A stretch of 64,000 nt of DNA from Chthoniobacterales bacterium. GTDB lineage: Bacteria > Verrucomicrobiota > Verrucomicrobiia > Chthoniobacterales > DASVRZ01. The notes beneath the pieces are model-generated. The model was not told the origin of the DNA. It saw only the letters and a program-made list of their open reading frames with translations, and ran no database searches. Made by a program: the position numbers and the translations under genes. Below, piece by piece: positions 57,701-64,000 of the stretch (positions are counted from its first letter, which is position 1; each line of letters opens with the position of its first letter). Where the stretch lies: NCBI GenBank assembly GCA_039930045.1, contig JBDSQB010000023.1:48400-112399 (forward strand), given 5' to 3'.

Positions 57701-57829
57701 GCCATCGGCACCGGCGTCATCGGCGGCATGATCACGGGAACGTTTCTCGCCATCTTCTTCGTCCCCGTCTTCTTTGTGGTCGTGAGAGGTTTCTTCAAGG
57801 GGAAACCGGCGGCGCAGAAAGAAGTCTAA
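54707..57829 (+). CDS. RND efflux pump, HAE1/AcrB family
   Basis: 1040 residues, the normal length for Acr[21 protein letters not shown] opens the first helix. The proton relay Asp pair is in [18 protein letters not shown]. Further signatures are [10 protein letters not shown], a two-fold repeat of the 6-helix unit, and [16 protein letters not shown] in the second half. It exports drugs, solvents or lipophiles in exchange for protons. The gene is 7 bases after the adaptor. No TolC-type channel gene is in the window. Confidence 0.95.
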   Translation: MARFFIDRPIFAWVVSILIMLLGGLSIKTLPVAQYPSIAPPSIAVTAIYAGASAETLQNSVTSVIEQQLNGIDNLLYMSSSSDATGRATITLYFLPGTNADTAQVQVQNKVQLATPSLPQTVQQQGVTVAKATRNFMMFFTLSSPKGSMDAIALGNYISASVLDPIRRVSGVGEANMFGTEYAMRIWMNPEKLNSFNLTSNDVRSALQAQNIQVPVGQIGSLPAVPGQQLNVILQGRSTLTSVKEFENILLRVNPDGSRVRLGDVARIELGGADYSTAARVDGRPAAAVAIKLSPTGNALDTADAVRARLNELAAFFPPDTRIDYPLDTSTFVRISVEEVIKTLTEAIILVFLVMYLFLQNIRTTIIPTVVVPVALLGTFAALSAFGFSINVLTMFGMVLAIGILVDDAIVVVENVERIMSEEGLSPLEATRKAMGQITGALIGITTVLVAVFIPMAFFSGSVGAIYRQFSLSIVSAMLFSVFLAMSLTPALCATLLKPVEKGHKHEKGGFFGWFNRTFASATNRYQGSVAKILKRNGRAMAVYAALAAAMVFLYLRMPSSFLPEEDQGYFITNIQLPVGATKTRADEVLKQVEAYYGKQQEIESFITVAGFSFSGRGQNSALAFVRLKDWKDDARAGTEHKVKAIIVRAFGAFSRIKDAMVFPINPPPIPELGTGSGFLFELQDKAGLGHDALFSARNQLLGLAAKDPRLAGVRPQGLEDAAQLRIQTDEDKASALGVSLADINSTLEADFSSIYVNNFVNGNRVQRVIMQLDAPYRMSPDDVGKVFVRNATGTMVPLSAFARLEWTFGSPALQRYNGFPSIEIVGSSPPGKSTGEAMQAMEEIAAKLPPGIGYEWSGMSYEERLSGAQAPRLYAISLIAVFLCLAALYESWSIPFAVILVVPLGILGALLSTTLRDLPNDVYFKVGLLTTVGLSTKNAILIIEFAKDLMAEGKGLIEATLEAVHLRLRPILMTSFAFILGVLPLAVATGAGSASQNAIGTGVIGGMITGTFLAIFFVPVFFVVVRGFFKGKPAAQKEV

Positions 57830-57835
57830 CCCGAC

Positions 57836-58390
57836 TCAGTCCTTGCCCTCGCTGTGGCTGGCGGTGAAGCCGACCAGACGCGAACGATCCGGGGCGGGAT
57901 CGCGGCGGCCGCCGAAGAGATCCTCCAGCGAAAAGGGCATCGCCACGTGGTCGCGCCGCATGTTTCGGAGAGTCACTCCCACCACGTCGGCCAGCGTGTA
58001 TTTATCCAGAATCGCCGAGATGGCATTGCGCACATCGAGCATCAGCATCCGCAGCCCGCAATGAATCTCGTCGGGACAGGTGCAACGCTCGTAGGCCGTC
58101 ACACTCACACAACCGATCGGGGCCAGCGGACCGTCAATCAACCGCACCACATCGCCGAAACGAATCTGATCCATAGGCATCGCCAGATAGAATCCGCCAT
58201 GCGCGCCCCGCTTCGTCGCGAGATAACCGGCGTTGCGGAGTTGCATCAATATCTGATCGAGAAACTTCACCGGGAGCCTCTCCTTTTCCACCAACTCACC
58301 GGCGCGCAGGAGCGGCTTGCCGAGTTCCTGAGCCATGCCAAAATCAATCAATGCCCGGAGGGCGTATTCGCCACGCTTGGAAAGTTTCAA
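57836..58390 (-). CDS. Rrf2-family transcriptional regulator with cysteine cluster
   Basis: 184 residues. The winged helix MKLSKRGEYALRALIDFG and the recognition region VKFLDQILMQLRNAGYLATKRGAHGGFYLA are typical of Rrf2/IscR/NsrR. A segment CVSVTAYERCTCPDEIHCG has four Cys, which could hold an Fe-S cluster as in IscR (three Cys) or NsrR. It is convergent with the RND pump, so control of the pump is only a possibility. Confidence 0.9.
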   Translation of the reverse strand: MKLSKRGEYALRALIDFGMAQELGKPLLRAGELVEKERLPVKFLDQILMQLRNAGYLATKRGAHGGFYLAMPMDQIRFGDVVRLIDGPLAPIGCVSVTAYERCTCPDEIHCGLRMLMLDVRNAISAILDKYTLADVVGVTLRNMRRDHVAMPFSLEDLFGGRRDPAPDRSRLVGFTASHSEGKD

Positions 58391-58577
58391 AGTAGATAGA
58401 CCTAATCAGGATTCCGGGAGAAATGCAAGTGGTGCGGGAGTAGTTCCAGCCTCGAAAATCCCGAAGCCCAACAAATTCACAGCAGGTGGCTTTTCGGAAT
58501 CCCGAACGCTCCAGTCCGCTTGATCCCTGCTCCGTGCGTGGTGATCCCCACCTCTGAATTTTTTCGAGCTTCAAAGT

Positions 58578-58655
58578 CTAAATCGCTCGATCACTCCGGC
58601 CATGGAAAGTAGCTATTAAAAAAACCGCGATGAAAGCTGTGGCGAGAAGCTTCAT
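58578..58655 (-). CDS. Possible 25-residue hydrophobic peptide
   Basis: Reading frame MKLLATAFIAVFLIATFHGR, then SDRAI. It resembles a signal-peptide-like or small membrane peptide and begins 20 bases after the DUF2442 stop on the same strand. No Shine-Dalgarno site is visible. Chance is a real possibility. The rest of 58391-58675 shows nothing convincing. Confidence 0.25.
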   Translation of the reverse strand: MKLLATAFIAVFLIATFHGRSDRAI

Positions 58656-58675
58656 GTTTTCGAATCAGCAACTAC

Positions 58676-58948
58676 CTAGACTGGCGGTAGTTGGAAATGC
58701 CCCGAAACGACTCCAGGAACGGTGAGGTCTTCGTCGAGTTCTTCCCAGCGGAGGGCGTAGCCATTGAGTTCGATTTGGATGCGGGCCAGTTGCTCGTTGG
58801 TCGCTTGGGAGAGGATGCGGAAGCGGTCTGCGGGAAAGCCGAAGATGCGTCCGTCATGGAGTTCCAAATAGATCGTGCGATCGACGGTCCATGCGCGGAG
58901 GGCGACTGGCTCGGTGATCTGGATGGATTCAGCGAGTGTGGTAGGCAT
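58676..58948 (-). CDS. DUF2442 domain protein
   Basis: 90 residues. The pattern RTIYLELHDGRIFGFPADRFRIL and the C-terminal LNGYALRWEELDEDLTVPGV match DUF2442, a small domain often encoded next to DUF4160. Molecular role is unknown; a toxin-antitoxin-like partnership has been suggested for such pairs but is not shown here. It overlaps the DUF4160 gene by 20 bases. Confidence 0.85.
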   Translation of the reverse strand: MPTTLAESIQITEPVALRAWTVDRTIYLELHDGRIFGFPADRFRILSQATNEQLARIQIELNGYALRWEELDEDLTVPGVVSGHFQLPPV

Positions 58949-59168
58949 GGAAGGCTTCGGTTAGTGTTGTTCGGTTCTCGAAGACGAGCCGTTCGATCTC
59001 TCGAACGTCGTGCGGTTTCACTCCCCGATTATAAGCGAGGCCCACGTCGGGAGCGAGCCAGTATTTGCACTCACCGTCGGCGCTGCGGACGTGGATGTGC
59101 GCAGGCTCACTCCCTTCATCGGAGTAGAAATGAAATCGGAATGGGCCGATGCGCAGGACCGTCGGCAT
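58929..59168 (-). CDS. DUF4160 domain protein
   Basis: 79 residues. The block GPFRFHFYSDEGSEPAHIHVRSADGECKYWL is diagnostic of DUF4160, with paired His residues (HIH). It comes first in the pair and the next start lies within it, so translation is coupled. It follows nrdA by about 12 bases on the same strand and may be cotranscribed with it by read-through. Confidence 0.87.
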   Translation of the reverse strand: MPTVLRIGPFRFHFYSDEGSEPAHIHVRSADGECKYWLAPDVGLAYNRGVKPHDVREIERLVFENRTTLTEAFHAYHTR

Positions 59169-59180
59169 TGGAAACCTCCT

Positions 59181-62030
59181 CTACTGGCAACTTTCGCAGG
59201 TGCCGCCGGTGCGCATGGCTTCTAGACTGCAGGCTAGTTTTTCGGAGTCGGTGACTTCGGATTTGGCGGCTACTGCGGCGGTAGCGGGACGGCGGTCGCG
59301 GCTGGCGCTGTCGATGGTACTCTTGTTTAACGTGCGGAGGTAGTAGGTGGTTTTTAGGCCGCGTTCCCAGGCTTCGCGATACATGAAGCTGGCGGCGCGG
59401 GCGTCGGGTTCGGCGAGCCAGAGGTTGGTGCTCTGGGCTTGGTCGATCCATTTCTGGCGGACTGCGGCGGCTTGCAAAATCCACGTCGGGGCGATCTCGA
59501 AGCTGGTTTTGTAGAGTTCGCGGAGTTCGAGCGGGATGCGCTCGATGCCCTGGACACTGCCGTCGAAGTATTTCAGGTCGGCGAGCATTTCCTCGTCCCA
59601 GAGGCCGAGGGCTTGCAGGTCGCGCAAGAGGTGGTCGTTGGTGCGAATGAATTCGCCGCTCAGGTTCGACTTGGTGTGGATGTGTTTGTAGGTGGGCTCG
59701 ATGCACGGGGTGCAGCCGAGGATGTTCGAGATGGTGGCGGTGGGCGCGATGGCGAGGCAGTTGGAATTTCTCATGCCCTGGGTGCTGATTTTTTCCCGAA
59801 GCGAGTTCCAATCGAGTCTGCTTTTGCGGTCGACGAGGATGGGGGTGCCGCGCTCGCTTTCGAGGAGATTGAGCGTGTCGAGGGGCATCATGCCGCGGCT
59901 CCACTTGGAACCGGCGTAGCTGGGGTATTGTCCGCGTTCGGCGGCGATGTCGCTGGAGCCTTCGTAGGCGTAGTAGGCGAGCGCTTCGAGGGCTTCGTCG
60001 TTGAAATCGACGGCGGCAGGGCTGTCGAAGGCGATGCGTTTCTCGTAGAGGGCGTCCTGCATTCCCATGATGCCGAGGCCGACGGGACGGTGCCGGGTGT
60101 TCGAATTCTCCGCGGCTTCGACGGGGTAGAAGTTGATGTCGATGACGTTGTCGAGCATGCGCATGAGGGTGCGCACAGTGCCGCGAAGTTTATCGTGGTC
60201 GAGCGAGCCATCCTCGCGGAGGTGACCGGCGATGTTGACGCTGGCGAGGTTGCAAACAGCGACTTCGTCGGAGGAGGTGTTGAGCTCGATCTCGGTGCAG
60301 AGGTTGGAGTTGTGGATGACTCCGGCGTGGTCCTGCGGGTTGCGGACGTTGGCGGGGTCTTTCCAGGTCATCCAGGGGTGGCCGGTCTCGAAGAGCATTT
60401 CCAACATGCGTTTCCAGAGCTGGAGGACGCGGACTTTGCGGCCCCAGAGTTTACCTTCTTCGACGAGTTTTTCGTAATGTTCGTAGCGTTCCTCGAAGGC
60501 GCGTCCGTAGATTTCCGGGAGGTCGGAGACTTCGTTGGTGCGGAAGAGGGTCCAAGTGGCGTCGCGCGGAAGCTGGCCGTCGGAGATGGCTTTGAGGCGT
60601 TTCATGAACACGTCTGGAATCCAGTGCGCGGTGTTCATGTTGTGGGTGCGGCGGCGGTCGTCGCCGGTTTCCTTGCGCAGATCGAGGAAGTCCTCGATGT
60701 CGGCATGCCAGAGTTCGAGATACGAGCAGAGAGCGCCGGGACGTTTGCCGCCCTGGTTGACGGCGATGGCGATGTCGTTGGAGACTTTTAGGAATGGAAT
60801 GACGCCGGAGCTTTCGCCGTTGGTGCCGTGAATGTGCGCGCCGCTGCCACGAATGGCGGTCCAGGAGCAGCCGAGTCCCCCAGCCCACTTCGAAAGATGG
60901 GAGAAGCGGCGCCACGTTTCCGTGATGTCCTCGATGCAATCGCCGCAATAAAGGAGGTAGCAACTGGAGAGCTGCGGATGGACGGTACCGGCGTTGAAGA
61001 GGGTGGGCGTGGAGCTGCAAGCGCGGCGGGTTTTATAGATTCCGTAGAACTCGACGGCGCGGGCTTCGCGGTCGGATTCCTTGATGGAGAGGCCCATGGC
61101 AACTCGGAGCCAGAAAATTTGCGGGGCTTCGAGGCGGCGTTTTTTATTGGAAACGCTGTCGTGAGTGTGGATGAGGTAGCGGTCGTAAAGGGTCTGGATG
61201 CCGATGAAGTCGAACTGCAAATCGGCGAACGGATCGAGCGAGCCTGCGAGTTTTTTCAGGTCAAACTCGGCGAGGCGTGGATCAAGGCGGCGGAGTTCGA
61301 TGCCGAGCGGAATGTAGGCGAGGAAGGCTTTGCGATGGGCGTCTTTCAACGCCTGCAAACCGTCGGCGACATGCCACGGCAACGTTTCCTCGTAGATGTA
61401 GGCGAGCAGGATGCGGGCGGCGAAGAAACGCGCGTCGGCGTCGAGGTCAAGGAGCGATTTGGCGTTGAGAACGATGGTGTCGCGGCGTTCCTCGGCGGAG
61501 AGATTAATCGAGGTGCTGCGGAGAAGGCGCACGACGAGGTCGTCGTCGCTCAAGGCGAGTTTGAGTCCAATCTTGGCGAAGGAAATGCGGCTGCGGATGT
61601 CGGCAAGTTGCTCGCGGGTGGCGAGTTCCATCTGGCCGTCCTCATCGTTTTCCGAGAGCGGCTGGATGCGTTGGGCCGCACGAGTGGCGCGATATTTTCC
61701 ATAAGCGACAGCGACGCGGGCCTCGCCAATTTCGATCAAAGTCGTCTCAACGAGGTCCTGGAGTTCCTCGATGTGGAGGAAAAGCGGCCGCTCTTTTCTC
61801 ATGCGATACTCGATTTCCGCACGCACCTGGCGGCCCATTTCCTCGGCTCCGATGGCGAGGCAGGCGGCGTTGACGGCGCGTTCGATTTTGTGGCCGAGCC
61901 AGGAAACGACCCGGGGCTTGCCCGAGGTGTCGCCCGGTAAATCGCGGCGGATGACTTGCGGATAATCGGTCGAAAGGGCGTTTTCGGCGATGTCGTTGCT
62001 GAGGCTGAAGGATGCGGTGGATGTGCTCAT
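59181..62030 (-). CDS. nrdA: Ribonucleoside-diphosphate reductase, alpha subunit (class I)
   Basis: 949 residues from the ATG at 62030 (MSTSTASFSLSND); a TTG at 62060 would add ten. An ATP-cone allosteric domain is at the N-terminus. The catalytic Cys blocks are HPQLSSCYLL, NSNLCTEIELNTSS and EVAVCNLASVNI; they reduce NDPs through a thiyl radical. The C-terminal CESCQ is the redox pair that re-reduces the active site. NDP reduction needs the NrdB radical cofactor. It is the last gene of nrdB-dcd-nrdA. Confidence 0.94.
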   Translation of the reverse strand: MSTSTASFSLSNDIAENALSTDYPQVIRRDLPGDTSGKPRVVSWLGHKIERAVNAACLAIGAEEMGRQVRAEIEYRMRKERPLFLHIEELQDLVETTLIEIGEARVAVAYGKYRATRAAQRIQPLSENDEDGQMELATREQLADIRSRISFAKIGLKLALSDDDLVVRLLRSTSINLSAEERRDTIVLNAKSLLDLDADARFFAARILLAYIYEETLPWHVADGLQALKDAHRKAFLAYIPLGIELRRLDPRLAEFDLKKLAGSLDPFADLQFDFIGIQTLYDRYLIHTHDSVSNKKRRLEAPQIFWLRVAMGLSIKESDREARAVEFYGIYKTRRACSSTPTLFNAGTVHPQLSSCYLLYCGDCIEDITETWRRFSHLSKWAGGLGCSWTAIRGSGAHIHGTNGESSGVIPFLKVSNDIAIAVNQGGKRPGALCSYLELWHADIEDFLDLRKETGDDRRRTHNMNTAHWIPDVFMKRLKAISDGQLPRDATWTLFRTNEVSDLPEIYGRAFEERYEHYEKLVEEGKLWGRKVRVLQLWKRMLEMLFETGHPWMTWKDPANVRNPQDHAGVIHNSNLCTEIELNTSSDEVAVCNLASVNIAGHLREDGSLDHDKLRGTVRTLMRMLDNVIDINFYPVEAAENSNTRHRPVGLGIMGMQDALYEKRIAFDSPAAVDFNDEALEALAYYAYEGSSDIAAERGQYPSYAGSKWSRGMMPLDTLNLLESERGTPILVDRKSRLDWNSLREKISTQGMRNSNCLAIAPTATISNILGCTPCIEPTYKHIHTKSNLSGEFIRTNDHLLRDLQALGLWDEEMLADLKYFDGSVQGIERIPLELRELYKTSFEIAPTWILQAAAVRQKWIDQAQSTNLWLAEPDARAASFMYREAWERGLKTTYYLRTLNKSTIDSASRDRRPATAAVAAKSEVTDSEKLACSLEAMRTGGTCESCQ

Positions 62031-62077
62031 GAGGCGGTCTGATTTCGAGTTAGGTAACAATGGGGACGGAACAAAAT

Positions 62078-62644
62078 TTACATGCGTGGCGTGGTGATCC
62101 CGCGCTGGGCCTGGTATTTGCCAGAGCGGTCGGCGTAGCTAGTTTCGCACGGCTCGTTGGCGGCGAGAAAGAGAACCTGGGCGAGGCCTTCGCCGGAGTA
62201 GATCTTGGCGGGCAACGGCGTGGTGTTGGAGATTTCCAGGGTGACGTGGCCCTCCCATTCGGGTTCAAACGGGGTCACGTTGACGATGATGCCGCAGCGC
62301 GCGTAGGTGCTTTTGCCGACGCAAAGCGTGAGAACGTCGCGAGGAATTCGGAAATATTCGACGCTACGGGCGAGTGCGAAGCTGTTCGGCGGAACGAGGC
62401 AGTACTCGCCCTGGATATCCACGAACGAACGCGGATCAAAGACTTTCGGATCGACGACGGCGTTGTAAACATTCGTGAAAACCTTGAACTCATCCGCCAC
62501 GCGCAGGTCGTAGCCGTAGCTCGAAAGTCCGTAGCTGATGACCTGCCGGTCGCCGCTTTTGCGGACGAGTTTTTCCTCAAACGGCTCAATCATGCCGTGC
62601 TCTTTCGCCATGCGACGAATCCAATGGTCTGCGTGAACGCCCAT
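62078..62644 (-). CDS. dcd: dCTP deaminase
   Basis: 188 residues from the ATG at 62644 ([15 protein letters not shown]). The blocks [38 protein letters not shown] sequence, [21 protein letters not shown] and [16 protein letters not shown] match Dcd/DUT-family enzymes. It converts dCTP to dUTP for thymidylate synthesis. It sits between nrdB and nrdA, tying it to dNTP supply. The longer frame to 62797 lies inside nrdB. Confidence 0.93.
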   Translation of the reverse strand: MGVHADHWIRRMAKEHGMIEPFEEKLVRKSGDRQVISYGLSSYGYDLRVADEFKVFTNVYNAVVDPKVFDPRSFVDIQGEYCLVPPNSFALARSVEYFRIPRDVLTLCVGKSTYARCGIIVNVTPFEPEWEGHVTLEISNTTPLPAKIYSGEGLAQVLFLAANEPCETSYADRSGKYQAQRGITTPRM

Positions 62645-62678
62645 AATAAGAAACCTAAAAGTGGAACCTGAGTAAGAC

Positions 62679-63851
62679 CTAAATGAGGTCGTCTTCGTTG
62701 CTGTTCTGGACGCTGCCGCCGGTCTGATATTCGGTGACGCGAGTCTCGAAGAAGTTCTTTTCCTTGCGCAGGAAAATGACTTCGTCGAGCCAGACAAATG
62801 GGTTCATTCGCACGTCGGAAAGGATCTGCAAGCCGAGGCTGGCGAGACGGCGGTCGGCGTTGTAATCGACATAGGTGAGGAAGTCGGCCTGCGTCATGCC
62901 GACGCCGTCTTCCGGCAGGCAGTCGCGGACGAATTCCTTCTCGAGTTCCACGCCTTCCTTCATGAATGCGACCAGTTCCGCGCGAAATTCCTCGGTCCAG
63001 AGATCGGGATTCTCGGCTATCAACTGCGACAAAATATAACGTCCGAGTTCAATATGATTCGACTCGTCGCGCAGGGTGTATTGGAACATTTGGCCGATGC
63101 CGGTCATTTTATTCTGCCGATGGAGCGACAAAATCATGGCGAACAACGCGTAAAACTGCGTACCTTCCATGACTTGCGTGATGCCGAAAAGTGCCTTGGC
63201 GAATTTCTGCTTGTTGACCGTCTCGGTGAGGTCGATGCCCATTTTCAACTCCGGCATCTGGCGTTGAATGAAGGCGTTTTTTTTCTGCACGCTCGGGATG
63301 TCGCTGAATTTCGCGGTGACTTCGTCGAGGTCGATGTTAAGCGAGCCAATGATGTGAAGGAGCGAATCCATGTGGATGGATTCTTCGGCGATCTGGCGGA
63401 GCGAGGCGTGTTTCAGCTCGGCGGCAGTGAGGTTGTCCTCGATTACGTGCAGCACGGAATCGCCCACGATGCCCTCGGCGGCTGAGAAATATCCGACTCC
63501 CATCTCGATGATCCAGCGCTCTTTCTGCGAAAGCGTGTTGCCATTCCATTGGGCGCAATCCTTGGTCATGTCGATGACGTCCGGCTCCCAGTGGTTGGCC
63601 TTCATCTGTTTATAGATGCGGTACGCCTCGTGGTATTTGAGCGGCAGGATGTTTAATTCCGCGCTGCGCAAGCCGTTGATCACGCGTTTGCCCGCCAGAC
63701 GCGCGCGCGCCTTCGTTTTATCGAGGCGGAAGGTTTTCTTCCCAAATTGGTACACGACAAAGTCGCCTTCCTCGCGCACGGCGAGTTCGGGCGTGGTGAA
63801 ATTGAGCGCGTCGGTGGAAGACGCGGGCGGTTCGTCGAGGGCAGTGCTCAT
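62679..63851 (-). CDS. nrdB: Ribonucleoside-diphosphate reductase, beta subunit, Tyr-less (class Ic-like)
   Basis: 390 residues from the ATG at 63851; further starts at 63890 and 63944 are possible. Metal-ligand blocks are [13 protein letters not shown] (Glu where E. coli has Asp84), [19 protein letters not shown] and [10 protein letters not shown]. By alignment of the EESIH block with the E. coli SETIHSRSY block, the radical Tyr122 position is Leu ([11 protein letters not shown]). This matches Chlamydia-type class Ic R2, which has Phe there and a Mn/Fe cofactor. The C-terminal tail ends NSNEDDLI, a typical NrdA-binding tail. First gene of the dNTP operon. Confidence 0.9.
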   Translation of the reverse strand: MSTALDEPPASSTDALNFTTPELAVREEGDFVVYQFGKKTFRLDKTKARARLAGKRVINGLRSAELNILPLKYHEAYRIYKQMKANHWEPDVIDMTKDCAQWNGNTLSQKERWIIEMGVGYFSAAEGIVGDSVLHVIEDNLTAAELKHASLRQIAEESIHMDSLLHIIGSLNIDLDEVTAKFSDIPSVQKKNAFIQRQMPELKMGIDLTETVNKQKFAKALFGITQVMEGTQFYALFAMILSLHRQNKMTGIGQMFQYTLRDESNHIELGRYILSQLIAENPDLWTEEFRAELVAFMKEGVELEKEFVRDCLPEDGVGMTQADFLTYVDYNADRRLASLGLQILSDVRMNPFVWLDEVIFLRKEKNFFETRVTEYQTGGSVQNSNEDDLI

Positions 63852-64000
63852 CGGATTTGGAATGGAATTTTGGAAAAGCGCTTGAGCCATCACGCGCGGT
63901 GTATTTGAAAGGCGCCGGGACACAAAAAGGCCTTCCGAATTCACCTCTCGTACGATGAGGAAAACCGAAGGCTTCGCAAGCGCACCGCTGACCGCAGCGG

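Noticed and set aside
59439..60791. 450-residue plus-strand open frame
   Set aside because: Antisense to nrdA, Val/Asp/Glu/Gly-skewed composition and no recognisable motif; a shadow of the nrdA reading frame.
63930..63972. GCCTTC/GAAGGC inverted repeat upstream of nrdB as a terminator
   Set aside because: The loop is about 28 bases and the stem short, so it is weak as a terminator for an upstream minus-strand gene; the gene itself is outside the window.

Overview
The window looks like chromosome of a Gram-negative, GC-rich bacterium, most likely a verrucomicrobial member of the PVC group. This is inferred from an outer-membrane LPS-assembly protein (LptD), a PEP-CTERM surface protein, a Chlamydia-like ribonucleotide reductase small subunit, a PafA-like ligase, a broad plant-glycan locus and few recognisable Shine-Dalgarno sites. 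No rRNA, CRISPR array, phage or insertion sequence was seen. One tRNA (Ser, anticodon CGA) lies at about 10.1 kb.

Layout. 0-10 kb: the 3' part of metG, an AlgI/AlgJ-type polysaccharide O-acetylation pair, a PEP-CTERM protein, lysS, a Tgt-methyltransferase fusion, a spermidine-synthase-like protein and an NAD-binding dehydrogenase. 10-15 kb: tRNA-Ser, a small exported protein, a LacI-type regulator, a frameshifted PafA-like (Pup-ligase family) gene, and a low-GC patch with two small membrane proteins flanked by REP-like palindromes. 14.7-24.8 kb: holA, lptD, ugd, a second low-GC patch, a hypothetical gene, rsmB, an acyltransferase and msrA. 24.9-33.3 kb: the sulfate transporter genes cysT-cysW-cysA, dnaG-rpoD, an intergenic run of four hairpins and thiH-thiS.

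33.4-53.4 kb is a carbohydrate locus. It contains a glycosyltransferase, a GH2 enzyme, an AraC regulator, a tagaturonate-epimerase-family protein, an aldo/keto reductase, a FucU mutarotase, a GH29 alpha-L-fucosidase, a zinc dehydrogenase, a FucP permease, an L-fuconolactonase-type hydrolase and a GH36 alpha-galactosidase. A ribose-type sugar ABC transporter follows, headed by a GH43 enzyme. Together these suggest capture of fucosylated, galactose-rich plant polysaccharide and non-phosphorylating oxidation of L-fucose. The kinase-dependent FucI-FucK-FucA route is absent from the window, and so is a fuconate dehydratase.

53.4-64 kb: an RND efflux adaptor and pump, an Rrf2 regulator with a cysteine cluster, an overlapping DUF4160/DUF2442 pair, and nrdB-dcd-nrdA. 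The predicted NrdB has Leu where the radical Tyr normally sits.

The most unusual items are the Tgt-MnmC-like fusion, the orphan frameshifted PafA-like ligase, the Tyr-less NrdB, the oxidative fucose locus with a tagaturonate-epimerase-like enzyme, a coiled-coil insertion in LptD, and the hairpin array at 31.9 kb.
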